DNA from: CAYFLR01 sp964343805
GTDB taxonomy: Bacteria > Bdellovibrionota_B > Oligoflexia > CAYFLR01
DNA: 64,000 nucleotides
Assembly: GCA_964343805.1 (NCBI GenBank)
Contig: CAYFLR010000006.1
Location: forward strand, 62,001-126,000
Reading direction: 5' to 3'
The position numbers were made by a program, and so were the translations under genes. Shown here one piece after another: positions 10,171 to 19,068 of this stretch (position 1 is its first letter; each line of letters opens with the position of its first letter). A model generated the notes under the pieces. The model saw only the letters and a program-made list of their open reading frames with translations, did not search any database and was not told the DNA's origin.

Positions 10171-10458
10171 CTAAGGGTTCCAGCCCACTTGCTTTTCTAA
10201 ATATGAGTTAAATCGATCTTTCACTGGAGCTTTAAAGTATAGCAGTGATCGAGGATACTTTCGCTCTTCACTCTGACAGAGTTCCCCTTCAGAACGTAAA
10301 GCATCGCATACCACTGAAGCAGGTACATTCTGCTCCATCCATTGATAAATCTGCTCATATTCTAGTGGAGTTAACTGCATCCCCTTGCCCCTATAAAATA
10401 AATGGGTTTGCTCTATATAACTCACGTAACTCATTTGATCGACGGTCAAAAAAGCCAT
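10171..10458 (-). CDS. Small protein upstream of the DnaC-like ATPase
   Basis: The 95-residue product is not recognised. It is soluble and mixed-charge, with an aromatic N-terminal third and a helical middle containing LTPLEYEQIYQWME, which is reminiscent of a small helical protein-binding or DNA-binding module. Its stop lies 11 bases before the start of the DnaC-like gene, and no terminator is visible between them. By analogy with DnaD/DnaB partners of DnaI in Firmicutes it may be an accessory of the loader, but this rests on position and size only. Confidence 0.6.
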   Translation of the reverse strand: MAFLTVDQMSYVSYIEQTHLFYRGKGMQLTPLEYEQIYQWMEQNVPASVVCDALRSEGELCQSEERKYPRSLLYFKAPVKDRFNSYLEKQVGWNP

Positions 10459-10549
10459 TGCAGTACCTATTATACTATTCTATCCATCAAATGAAAAGCT
10501 GCTAGAATGCGAGACATACTATCTTGAAAAAAAAAATTTTCAAGGACTT

Positions 10550-11131
10550 TCATTTAATTTCCTCTCGCTCTGCGGCAGGCATTTGATTTGTCATATTTAT
10601 TTTTTTATCAGCCTCTAAACGATTGCGCAGTTTTAATTTTGTCGCACTTAAAAAGGTCTCTTTGACCTGAGTGTAATACTTCATTGTCAATACATATCCT
10701 AAAACTCCAAGTATAATAGAAACAATACCCGATCCCAACCAGAGAACAATCAAAAAATCGGTCCCTGCTTTAAGCAGTTGATCAAAGGAGCTTAAATATT
10801 CACTCCTAAATTGCACTTTCACAGGATAGAAAAATTGACCAACTACAAAGTTAAAAGAATAAACAGGTATAGCAGTTAAAGCATTGGTTAACCAGCACAT
10901 GGTAATGGCTGCGATTTTGGATGCACGAAATGGCAAACAAACCACAAAAGCCAACCCCATTTGAATCCCTATTGTTGGAGTAAAAGCAATAAATAGTCCT
11001 ATAGCAACCCCGCGTGCTATAGATTTTGTGGATTCAGGAAGTCTGAGTAGCCTTAAAAGGAGTAGGCGAAAAAATCTTGAACCCATTTCCCAGACACCGA
11101 TTCTCTTCCTTCTACTAGGATGGGTTCCCAT
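10550..11131 (-). CDS. DUF2062 family membrane protein
   Basis: The sequence GVAIGLFIAFTPTIGIQM followed by a second hydrophobic stretch with a TNALTAIPVY motif is the hallmark of DUF2062, a family of small inner-membrane proteins of unknown function. Three to four membrane segments can be seen (about residues 38-60, 65-90, 92-110 and 135-160). The C-terminal 40 residues are charged and cytoplasmic in character. It follows the aminotransferase gene by 33 bases on the same strand. An A/T-rich palindrome (10523-10545) lies just past the stop and may end transcription. Confidence 0.8.
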   Translation of the reverse strand: MGTHPSRRKRIGVWEMGSRFFRLLLLRLLRLPESTKSIARGVAIGLFIAFTPTIGIQMGLAFVVCLPFRASKIAAITMCWLTNALTAIPVYSFNFVVGQFFYPVKVQFRSEYLSSFDQLLKAGTDFLIVLWLGSGIVSIILGVLGYVLTMKYYTQVKETFLSATKLKLRNRLEADKKINMTNQMPAAEREEIK

Positions 11132-11164
11132 GATGATTTAACCTATAAAGGGAGTTTCCCCTAA

Positions 11165-12376
11165 TTATAAATGATCTTTAACAAACAAGGACAGGCGCCG
11201 AACCCCCTCAACGATCTGCTCTTCTGATGAAAAAGAGAAATTCATTCTGGCTTTATTCTTACCACTGCCATCACAACAGAAGGCACTGCCCATAATAAAG
11301 GCCACATTATGTTCATCAATGCACTTCTTAAACATCTCTTCCATATTGAAATGCTCAGGGAGAACAAGCCATAAGAAAAGCCCACCTTGAGGATGACTCC
11401 AGCTTATTCTTTCATCATCCGGCATATACTCTTCCAGAGCATCTAACATGACATCACGCTTCTTTTTATAGATGCCATTGATTCTTTTTACATGCTTTTC
11501 GAGAAATCCCCGCCGACAAAATTCTGCAATGAGATGTTGATTAAATGGCGAAGAACAGAGATCTACACTCTGCTTCATAGTGGAAAGTTTATCTATAACA
11601 TCTGCGTTACCAATGGCATAACCAATTCTAAAACCAGGAATTAGAGTCTTTGAAAATGTACGCAGAGTAATAACCTGTCCATCTTCTCCCATAGATAATA
11701 AAGAAGGAACATGCTCGCCTTCAAATCTAAGTTCACGATAGGGACTGTCTTCCACAATAAAAAACTCATACTTTTTAGCTAATGCAAGAAGCTGCTTTCT
11801 TCTCTCGTAGGAGAGAGTGACGCCAGAAGGATTTTGGAAATCAGGAACTACATAGACAAACTTAGGATGCACTCCTTTGGCAATTAGTTTCTCATATTCC
11901 ACTTCAAGCAGATCGACCCTCATTCCCTCATCGTCTAAGTCAATGCCAATAAAACCAGCCCCATGTGCTTCAAAAGCTTGGAGTCCACCAAGGTAAGTTG
12001 GTAAACCCACTACCACAGTATCGCCTTCATCTAGAAAAACTTTCCCAACTAAGTTTAGTCCCTGCTGAGAAGCTGTGGTGATCACAATGTTTTCTCTGGA
12101 TATATTTTCATTTGAGGCCGCGGATAACTTGATAATCTCATCCTTTAGTATATCCACGCCGGATGTGGGACCATATTGCAATGCTAAATTACCATAGTTT
12201 TCCAACACATAGTCAACAGTATCTTTAAGTTCTTCCTTAGGAAACAGAGCAGGATCAGGTAAACCACCCGCAAAAGAAATAACATCAGGATTTGCTGTCA
12301 AAGCCAGTAGTTCACGTATAACAGACTTCTTAGTTCGTCTAACAGTTGAAGAGTAAAGCTTTTCAAGATCCATCAT
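11165..12376 (-). CDS. PLP-dependent class I/II aminotransferase (2-aminoadipate/MocR-core type)
   Basis: This is a fold-type I aminotransferase of 403 residues. Visible signatures are ISFAGGLPDPALFP near the N-terminus, the YGPTSGVDILKDEI region, the cofactor-contacting PDFQNPSGVTLS stretch, and the PLP-binding Lys in TFSKTLIPGFRIGY, with a later Arg for the substrate carboxylate. This set is typical of LysN/ARO8-like enzymes that transaminate 2-aminoadipate, aromatic or branched-chain amino acids; the exact substrate cannot be told from sequence. The regulatory winged-helix domain of MocR proteins is absent. A purine-rich AGGGGGGA run precedes the start. Confidence 0.88.
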   Translation of the reverse strand: MMDLEKLYSSTVRRTKKSVIRELLALTANPDVISFAGGLPDPALFPKEELKDTVDYVLENYGNLALQYGPTSGVDILKDEIIKLSAASNENISRENIVITTASQQGLNLVGKVFLDEGDTVVVGLPTYLGGLQAFEAHGAGFIGIDLDDEGMRVDLLEVEYEKLIAKGVHPKFVYVVPDFQNPSGVTLSYERRKQLLALAKKYEFFIVEDSPYRELRFEGEHVPSLLSMGEDGQVITLRTFSKTLIPGFRIGYAIGNADVIDKLSTMKQSVDLCSSPFNQHLIAEFCRRGFLEKHVKRINGIYKKKRDVMLDALEEYMPDDERISWSHPQGGLFLWLVLPEHFNMEEMFKKCIDEHNVAFIMGSAFCCDGSGKNKARMNFSFSSEEQIVEGVRRLSLFVKDHL

Positions 12377-12481
12377 GCCATCCCCCCTAAAATGTAAGCT
12401 CTATAATTAAATTCAAGAAGAAAACATTATCAGGTTAAATGATAAAGATCAAATAAAAGAAGCTTATATTTACTATTACAC

Positions 12482-15030
12482 CTACTTACGGTTTTTTAGG
12501 GCAAATTCCTTAAACTTACCAGCTACTTGAGCAAGAATTTGGCCAATTGCATTCTCCGTTGCTTCGTTAACTTCACTTAAAAAGGTAGGGTTGATAAGAG
12601 CAACGATACCAATGGGAGATTTACCTTCCATAGCCATCCCTTTTGTCCAGAGTTGAAAGATGTTTTGCGAGTAAATATCTCCATTTTGAGACAAGGCCTC
12701 TAAGAATGGATCCCCCCCTGCATCCCGTATGGTCTGAGATTTAAGGTCTAACATATTTTGGTAAACAGCTGAAGCTTTCTGAAACTTCCATTTAAACGAT
12801 TTGACAGCTGGATAGTTAGGGTGCCCCATGTTAACCCCAGACCCAATCAAGCCATCTTTAACGCGGATAAATATAAGAAACTGTTCTCTGGTAAAACTAT
12901 CATCCAAGAACCCTTTAATCGCCTTAAAGAAAAGATCTTCTAGTTCTGTTTTATCCTGACAGGCTTCAATTTCCTCTCCCCAGTCCTTGGATTCTTCCTC
13001 AGTTGCAGCTTCACCTTCCGCCCCATCCATATCTAAATCAACACCCAGCTCATCAGCCAGGTCGGCCATATCATCATCGGCTGCCGCATCATCGGCTGCG
13101 GGCTCCTCTTCGGCGGCCATTTCCATATCCAGTGAATCATCTGCGGGCTCTTCCACTGCCAATGGATCTTCTTCCTCGGCTCCATCCATATCTAAATCAA
13201 CACCCAGCTCATCAGCCAGGTCAGCCATATCATCATCGGATGCCGCAGCATCGGCTGCGGGCTCCTCTTCGGCGGCCATTTCCATATCCAGTGAATCATC
13301 TGCGGGCTCTTCCACTGCCAATGGATCTTCTTCCTCGGCTCCATCCATATCCAAGTCAACACCTAGCTCATCCTCCAGGTCTGCCATACCATCATCGGCT
13401 GCGGGATCCTCCCCAGCAGCTTCCATTTCCATGTCGGGGGCCTCNNNNNNNNNNNNNNNNNNNNNNNNNNNNNNNNNNNNNNNNNNNNNNNNNNNNNNNN
13501 NNNNNNNNNNNNNNNNNNNNNNNNNNNNNNNNNNNNNNNNNNNNCATCATCGGCTGCGGGATCCTCCCCAGCAGCTTCCATTTCCATGTCGGGGGCCTCT
13601 TCCTCAGGTGCACCATCCATATCCAAGTCAACACCTAGCTCATCCGCCAGGTCGGCCATATCATCATCGGCTGCGGCTTCCTGTGTATCGGACTCCTCCT
13701 CTTTGGAATTTGCAAGTTTTTCATCTTGTTCAATTTCAGCCAGTAAATCCATGTCAACCATGGCATCATCAGAGGATTCTTCGTCTTCTTCCAATAGAGA
13801 CATTGCAGCATCTTCATCTAAAACTTCATTAGAATCTAACTCTTCTTGCTCATCAATAAAATCGGCGGCAGATTGATCTTCTGCATCAGGTTCTTCCGCG
13901 GCACTTAATTTTTCATCCTGTTCAATTTCTGCAAGCAGATCTAAATCAACCATTTCATCATCTGAGGCATCACCACCACCATCTGATTCACCATCAATAT
14001 CACCTAACATATCTAGATCTTCATCTTCTATTCCGTCTACATCGGCGGGTGCTTCAAAGGGTTCATCTTCATCTACTAGAGCAGATACTTCTGCATCAAG
14101 ATCATCTTCAGCATCCATTAAATCATCTGGATCAGCCATAATCTCTTCTGATCCCATAGCTTCGTCAGCTTTCAGATCCTCGGGGTCTAAGTCAAGCAGA
14201 GCATCATCTTTGCCTCGACCTGGTAAAAGCTCATCTTCTTTGTCTAGAGGCTCTAACCCCTCTTCTTCTTCAATTCCCTCCCCTTCTGAGGCTTCCATCT
14301 CTAATATATCATCAACATCATCGTCTATTTCATTACTTGGCAAGGCATCTAGATCAGCCCCCAAACCATCGTCCATATCATCGACATCTAGACCACCATC
14401 ACCTAGACCATCATCATCCCAATCATCTTCAAGACCACTATGATCGGTTTCAGACCCTGCCGCAGGAGCAGAAGCTAGGTCTTCCCAGAATAACTCTTCT
14501 TGCACCTCTTCTTGTTCTTCAGCCACAGGTTTAGTCTCAATCTCAATTTGAGCCATTTTTACTGATTTTAGCAAGCCAAAGAAGGGGCTCTCGCCTAACT
14601 CATAATTATAATAGTATTTAAGGGCCTCAGCTATATCATCTTTTTTAGCTATACAAGGAATAACTCTAAGACCAGTGAAGAAATTCACTACATTTATTTT
14701 GTAACGATCACTGGGATCGGTCATGGCCAGTTGAATAGTTTTTTCATCCACCTCAACAGGAATAACTTCTAGTTTGCAAATGTAATCCATTGGCAATATA
14801 TCGAGAGCTTCGTCGTCAATATTTTGAAAATCCTTCTTTCCCAGCATTTCACAATCATAAGAAGCACACATAAAGCTACAAAGGTCATCTTCGGTTAGGT
14901 AACCCATATGTTTGACAGCACTAACAAATGGTTCATCATAAAGTTGACACACTTTTTCTAAATGATGATATTGTTCCTGAGTAATTCTTCCTGATTGCTG
15001 CAAACGCTGGGCTACATTGAGCTGCTTCAT
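12482..15030 (-). CDS. MshEN (GspE/PilB N-terminal) domain protein with a long acidic repeat region and a unique C-terminal domain
   Basis: Residues 1-165 match the N-terminal domain of type II secretion/type IV pilus ATPases (MshEN): a VAQRLQQSGRITQEQ start, then LPMDYICKLEVIPVEV and a DPSDRYKINVVNFFTG segment. No ATPase follows. Instead there are about 400 residues of Asp/Glu/Ala/Met repeats built around a DMADLADELGVDLDMDGA unit, then a ~150-residue folded domain (12482-12950) I do not recognise. The gene is split by a 100-N gap, but 55 bases on each side are identical and merging them restores one frame of 798 codons. It lies 8 bases after the sigma-like gene. MshEN domains can bind cyclic di-GMP, so a signalling role is possible (inference). 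Confidence 0.75.
13024..13444 (-). repeat. 159-bp (53-codon) tandem repeats encoding acidic units
   Basis: The segment beginning CATCCATATC recurs at 13024, 13183 and 13342, exactly 159 bases apart, with only a few base differences. A fourth, diverged copy starts near 13613 beyond the gap. Each unit encodes an acidic stretch ending in a DELGVDLDMDGA-like element. The near-identity indicates recent duplication or gene conversion. Confidence 0.92.
13445..13544. other. Assembly gap (100 N), probably artefactual
   Basis: The 55 bases before the gap (13390-13444) equal the 55 bases after it (13545-13599). Merging the two copies removes 155 positions and restores a single reading frame. Equal ends of this size are what a de Bruijn assembler leaves at an unresolved repeat node, so copy number here is uncertain. 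Confidence 0.85.
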
Positions 15031-15038
15031 TGATCTAG

Positions 15039-16184
15039 CTACCTCTTGGTAAGTTTGGTTTTTGGAGATTTATTTTCAGGAAATAGTTCTTCAATTTTTA
15101 GTTCTGTTTGTCTCTCACTCGCAACCATTTTAAGTCGACGAAAGCTTTCTTTTCTAAGGGTTAACAGCGAGTAAAGATATTTCTCTTTCTGGTATTTGGC
15201 CATTAAAGATTGAGTCCGTTTTATCACTGCTTCGTAATTACCCGCACCGAATTCATTCTCGCAATCCAAATAGAGATCTTGAAGCCCGGTAGNNNNNNNN
15301 NNNNNNNNNNNNNNNNNNNNNNNNNNNNNNNNNNNNNNNNNNNNNNNNNNNNNNNNNNNNNNNNNNNNNNNNNNNNNNNNNNNNNNNNNTAGGGGGAAAA
15401 CAGTAAAGATTATAATTGCTAAAACCACAAAGGAGATCCACCCCCAGCTCTTGCTCACCTTAAACTCTTTAGGAGTTAAAAGTTGCCTTACATCTTTTAC
15501 CATTTGAGTTGACATAATGGGATGTTGAAACTTTGACTCACTGCTAGTCTGAAGATTTAAGAAATAAGCCCTGACTTTATTTATTAAAAAGGGAGGAGGG
15601 TCAAAGTCCATGCCATTTAGATTATGGTTCAAATAGCGCCTAAGAGCATCTCTTACCGAAATATTTATTTTGTACTGCGCTAGCATCTCCTCATAAGAGG
15701 CTAATAGCTTATCTCTCGCAGCACCATTGATGGATCGCTGCTTTAAAATTGTGTTAATATCACTTTCTGAAAGTTTAAAACGAAAGGTAAGATTCCAAAG
15801 TTCTTGATCTGCAAGATCCAATTGATCATAAAATTGATCTGTAAAAAATTCCACTCTAGCACCTGTTCCTTCATCAGGTGGTTCATTGACTTGATCTTCT
15901 ACTTCATGGAGCTCAGGCCGGTGTTTAATTTCATGCCGACAAATATCCCGGCAAATACAAAAAATACCAACCTTAAGCTGCGGATCATTGACATCAACCT
16001 CTTTATAAAGGTTTTTTTGCAGCCATGTTCTCCAAACTAATTCAAATACCTTTTCCGCATGGGGAAGGTCATAAATATAGGAAAGAACTAGATTATAGGA
16101 GGGAGCTGAATATTTAAACAGAACATCACTAAAATGGGATGATGAATTGATTAAAGCCCCACTATTTATGGCATTATTCTGCAT
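15039..16184 (-). CDS. Sigma-70/ECF-like protein with a C-terminal membrane segment
   Basis: Residues ~18-92 resemble ECF sigma region 2 (an LFKYSAPSYNLVLSYI helix, a hinge, then AEKVFELVWRTW and a short CRDICRHEI helix). Residues ~135-185 resemble region 4 (LADQELWNLTFRFKLSESDINTILKQR), although the recognition helix is atypical. A loop of about 60 residues leads to one membrane helix near 247-266 (WISFVVLAIIIFTVFPL). The rest, interrupted by 97 N, is a charged helical, TPR-like domain. The order sigma-like head, membrane segment, C-terminal domain suggests a self-tethered regulator, but the similarity is distant and DNA binding is not certain. It is the promoter-proximal gene of an operon with the MshEN protein and is divergent from the receiver gene at 16406. 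Confidence 0.6.
   Translation of the reverse strand: MQNNAINSGALINSSSHFSDVLFKYSAPSYNLVLSYIYDLPHAEKVFELVWRTWLQKNLYKEVDVNDPQLKVGIFCICRDICRHEIKHRPELHEVEDQVNEPPDEGTGARVEFFTDQFYDQLDLADQELWNLTFRFKLSESDINTILKQRSINGAARDKLLASYEEMLAQYKINISVRDALRRYLNHNLNGMDFDPPPFLINKVRAYFLNLQTSSESKFQHPIMSTQMVKDVRQLLTPKEFKVSKSWGWISFVVLAIIIFTVFPLXXXXXXXXXXXXXXXXXXXXXXXXXXXXXXXXXTGLQDLYLDCENEFGAGNYEAVIKRTQSLMAKYQKEKYLYSLLTLRKESFRRLKMVASERQTELKIEELFPENKSPKTKLTKR
15293..15389. other. Assembly gap (97 N)
   Basis: A run of 97 undetermined bases falls just after the membrane helix of the sigma-like protein. The same frame is open on both sides. The flanks share no clear overlap, so some coding sequence is probably missing. Confidence 0.9.
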
Positions 16185-16245
16185 TCACAGTCCTTTACGA
16201 TACTTATAATCCTGATACCTCTATCTTATTGTACAATATTTTACC

Positions 16246-16275
16246 TTGAATCTCAAAGATGGGCAGTGTTATAAT
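16246..16275 (+). promoter_or_regulatory. Sigma-70-type promoter for the receiver operon
   Basis: TTGAAT at 16246-16251 and a consensus TATAAT at 16270-16275 are separated by 18 bases. They point toward the receiver gene at 16406, predicting a start near 16282 and a 5' leader of about 120 bases. Confidence 0.6.
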
Positions 16276-16312
16276 GCTCCTAAGGTATTCCAGATAATTT
16301 TTTTAGGCAGAG

Positions 16313-16372
16313 AAATAGCCTACAGTCATGAGCATTTGAGGGTCTCATCCCCCTCTGTATTTTGGGCTATTT
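16313..16372 (+). promoter_or_regulatory. Structured 5' leader hairpin upstream of the receiver gene
   Basis: AAATAGCC at 16313-16320 is perfectly complementary to GGCTATTT at 16365-16372, and an inner GAGGG/CCCTC stem (16338-16342 with 16351-16355) stacks inside it. The element lies between the promoter and the ATG at 16406. It has no U-run after it, so it is not a typical terminator. Confidence 0.5.
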
Positions 16373-16405
16373 ACGAATAACATCGTGATAACAATAGGAT
16401 TAACT

Positions 16406-16855
16406 ATGAGCACAGAGCAAAATTCCTCCGAGCAGTTTGACATCCACCAAGCCCGAATTTTGATAATTGATGATGATAAAGAGATGCTTAAATTCTTAAA
16501 AATCCATTTAAATCAGTTTTTCTCAAATATAACTATCTGCAGTGATTCCAAAGAAGCCTTAAGACTAATCAAAACCGAGCCCTTCGATCTCATTCTGTCC
16601 GATATTGTAATGCCAAAGCTAAATGGCTTAAAGCTCCTTAAAGAGATCAGAGTCAATAAGAAAGACCTTCCGGTCATTCTTATTTCAGGATACTCCAATG
16701 AGAGCAATAAAAGAAATGCTCAAAAATATGATATCAATGAGATTATTGAAAAACCTTTGGATCTAAAAAAGCTCTACTTTACTATTAGAAATGAATTGGA
16801 AGAGACCTATCTCGGAGAATTTGCCAAAAATTTATTTCAAAACAAAGCAGGATAA
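16406..16855 (+). CDS. Single-domain response regulator (receiver only)
   Basis: The product of about 149 residues is one receiver domain plus a short helical tail. It has the acidic triad start ILIIDDDKE, the phospho-acceptor Asp in LILSDIVMPKLNG, the Ser in LISGYS and the Lys in EKPLD. There is no output domain, so it acts by protein contact, like CheY or Spo0F. I chose the ATG at 16406 because an AGGA site lies 6 bases before it; the in-frame GTG at 16385 has none. It heads a run of plus-strand genes (16406-19937) that ends close to flagellin, which makes a motility or surface-modification role plausible. Confidence 0.88.
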   Translation: MSTEQNSSEQFDIHQARILIIDDDKEMLKFLKIHLNQFFSNITICSDSKEALRLIKTEPFDLILSDIVMPKLNGLKLLKEIRVNKKDLPVILISGYSNESNKRNAQKYDINEIIEKPLDLKKLYFTIRNELEETYLGEFAKNLFQNKAG

Positions 16856-16864
16856 AGGTGGTGC

Positions 16865-17230
16865 GTGAATCCAACTATTCAAAATCAAATATCCTGCCTT
16901 CAAAAAATATGTTCTCTTACTGAAACTTTTATCAAGAATTTTTTCCAATCGAACCATCAGCAAATTTCGCAATTTAGGCAAAAGCGAGAATACCTTTACG
17001 ATGTTTTTTTAGCATTAGAAAAAAAGAGTCCAGAAATTAATGAAGGGCTATTAGAAATAAACCAGTTAGTTGAAAAACTAGCTGGGCTGGATGAAAAGCT
17101 GTCTCGGCTTTATAGACAAGAGAAAAAAGCCACCAAGAATCAGCTAATCAGTACAGCGAATGGTTTCAAAACCATTAAACAGTATCGTTTAAATAAACCA
17201 ACTTATGCTAAGTTTTATCAAAAAGTGTAG
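16865..17230 (+). CDS. Small helical protein, possible flagellar chaperone-like
   Basis: The 121-residue product is not recognised. It is almost entirely helical and rich in Gln, Lys and Glu, with a likely coiled coil at about 40-85 (EINQLVEKLAGLDEKLSRLYRQE) and a basic C-terminus. Its size and coiled-coil content resemble FliT/FlgN export chaperones, but no diagnostic motif is visible. It starts at GTG 16865 with AAGGTGG just upstream, 9 bases after the receiver stop, and ends 11 bases before the glycosyltransferase. It therefore belongs to the same operon. Confidence 0.6.
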   Translation: MNPTIQNQISCLQKICSLTETFIKNFFQSNHQQISQFRQKREYLYDVFLALEKKSPEINEGLLEINQLVEKLAGLDEKLSRLYRQEKKATKNQLISTANGFKTIKQYRLNKPTYAKFYQKV

Positions 17231-17241
17231 GAGCTTTAACT

Positions 17242-19068
17242 ATGGCAAAATTTTCTATCGCAATCGTAACCAACATACTTGAAAGATCTCTTTTATTAGA
17301 ATCTTTCCAACATCTCGTTTCTGACTATGAAATTTATGTTTTTACTACCACCCCTCAAAAGGAATACATTAAATACCCCTTTCCCATTGTTCAGTTAAAG
17401 TCAGTGGAAGAGGATCGCAACTTTATGCAAGATCTAGGTAAAAGGCTGGAAAGTTTCAACATCATAGTCTGTGATGAAAATACTACCACCTATGCCTTTC
17501 AAGCTTTAAAAACAAAAAAACAGGTTAAAAACAAACTTGTTGTTTATACCAACTCACCACTGACCCACAATCCACTTCATAATAAAAATGAAAGAACCAT
17601 CAGTCATGAAGTAAGTCAGCATACTGATCACTTCTTAACTCACTCAGCAATTTCAAATTACAGTTTGATAGCTTCCGGTGTTGCCAAACACAAAGTAACA
17701 CTGCTACCTCCTGTGAGTGATCTGAGTCTCTATAAACCAGCAATTAATCGAGCTCTTGTTGCAGACCTTAGAAGTGAATACAATTTAAATGAAAATGACA
17801 TTTTCGCCATTTGTACTACGCCAATAGAATTAAATTATGGAACATTTTGTGCTATTAATGCTTTGAAAATGATGGAACAATATAACCCCTCACTCTTCAA
17901 ACGTTTCAAACTACTCTTTTGTACATTTGGCAATCTAGGCTCCCAACTAAAACAATACATAACTGAGTTAGGGCTTGGAAATCATGTGTTCTTCCTTCCA
18001 CCTGAGAACATTTTTGATCCACGGTTTTATCAAATGGCCGACCTCTTTATTGACCCCAACCCAGGAACATCAGAAGACTCTGATGATACAAGTCTCTCGA
18101 TCTTTTCTTATGTCAGAGCTTTGTCATGCGGTATTCCAATCATAGCAGTTGGAAATTATTTCAACCGCAATATTATCAAAGGTCATGGATTACTCTTTCA
18201 TAGTGGAGATCATCACAAGCTTTATCGTTATATTGAAAAGCTAGCCAAAAACAAAGGGCTCTATCAGAAGTTCTCTCAAAATGGTGTGAAGTATGCTGAA
18301 AATCATTTCAACTCTGATCTCACAGCCACATCGCTTAACAAGCTTATGAAACGATTGAATCGTAACCAAGAAGTAGTTGAATTTAATCAGATAGATATCA
18401 TTATTGAGGAGATTCAAGAATACATGGAGGCCAATAACTATATTGATGCCATTGACCTCATCGAATCATGCCTAAAAATCTCTGAATTGAACATCAACCA
18501 ACAGACCATCCTTCATCAATTTATTGGTGATTGCTTCACCAAACTAGGTGACTATCAAAGTGGAGAAGAAAGCTATCAAAGATGCCTTAACATGAACCCA
18601 ACTCATGCAAAGGCACTCATTGGTCTGGGCACTATAAAACTGCAACAACAAGGAACCGATCAAGCTATTCTCTACTTCCAAAAAGCCATCGAGCATGCTC
18701 CCAAAAATGATATGGCCATGCTCGGCTTAGGACTCTCATTTCAGCAAATGGGACTCAACGATGAAGCCCTCCTATGGAGTAGCCGAGCACTGGATGTAAA
18801 TACTCACAACACAGCCGCGATTTATACCCTGACTCAGATTTCTTATGATACGAACAAATTTGATAAAATAGAGAAACATTTAGAGAACTATATCGAAGAG
18901 CATCCCCATGACACAGATTTTATTTTCTCTCTAGCCGGAATAAAATATCGTCAAGGCAAAAGTAAGGAAGCGCAAGGCCTGCTCAATGAAATCTTAAGTA
19001 TTAATCCCAATGACAACCGGGCTATAGACCTACTGGAACTCATTGAAACTAGGTCTTATATGGGATGA
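17242..19068 (+). CDS. Glycosyltransferase (GT4-like) fused to a C-terminal TPR domain
   Basis: The N-terminal ~370 residues have the two Rossmann-like domains of a GT-B glycosyltransferase: a donor-side region with FRRFKLLFC-type strand, HVFFLPPENIFDPRFYQMADLFIDPNPG, and ALSCGIPIIAV, which is the usual GT4 acceptor of the nucleotide sugar. Residues ~400-600 are at least five TPR units (for example GDCFTKLGDYQSGEESYQRC). Glycosyltransferases with TPRs often modify proteins, as in O-GlcNAc transferase and some flagellin-modifying enzymes. With flagellin 1.7 kb downstream on the same strand, flagellin is a candidate substrate (inference). An AGGAG site precedes the ATG by 7 bases; the stop overlaps the next gene by four bases. 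Confidence 0.78.
   Translation: MAKFSIAIVTNILERSLLLESFQHLVSDYEIYVFTTTPQKEYIKYPFPIVQLKSVEEDRNFMQDLGKRLESFNIIVCDENTTTYAFQALKTKKQVKNKLVVYTNSPLTHNPLHNKNERTISHEVSQHTDHFLTHSAISNYSLIASGVAKHKVTLLPPVSDLSLYKPAINRALVADLRSEYNLNENDIFAICTTPIELNYGTFCAINALKMMEQYNPSLFKRFKLLFCTFGNLGSQLKQYITELGLGNHVFFLPPENIFDPRFYQMADLFIDPNPGTSEDSDDTSLSIFSYVRALSCGIPIIAVGNYFNRNIIKGHGLLFHSGDHHKLYRYIEKLAKNKGLYQKFSQNGVKYAENHFNSDLTATSLNKLMKRLNRNQEVVEFNQIDIIIEEIQEYMEANNYIDAIDLIESCLKISELNINQQTILHQFIGDCFTKLGDYQSGEESYQRCLNMNPTHAKALIGLGTIKLQQQGTDQAILYFQKAIEHAPKNDMAMLGLGLSFQQMGLNDEALLWSSRALDVNTHNTAAIYTLTQISYDTNKFDKIEKHLENYIEEHPHDTDFIFSLAGIKYRQGKSKEAQGLLNEILSINPNDNRAIDLLELIETRSYMG

Noticed and set aside
10523..10545. A/T-rich palindrome after the DUF2062 gene as a firm terminator
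   Set aside because: It lacks G/C pairs beyond its outer two and no T-run follows the stem; kept only as a mention in the gene entry.
13024..13660. Possible CRISPR-like array
   Set aside because: Units are 159 bases with no unique spacers, and they encode one continuous protein.
12987..13832. Long Ser-rich open frames on the plus strand across the acidic repeats
   Set aside because: They are antisense shadows of the GAT/GAA-rich acidic repeat gene, share its 159-base period and have no ribosome site.
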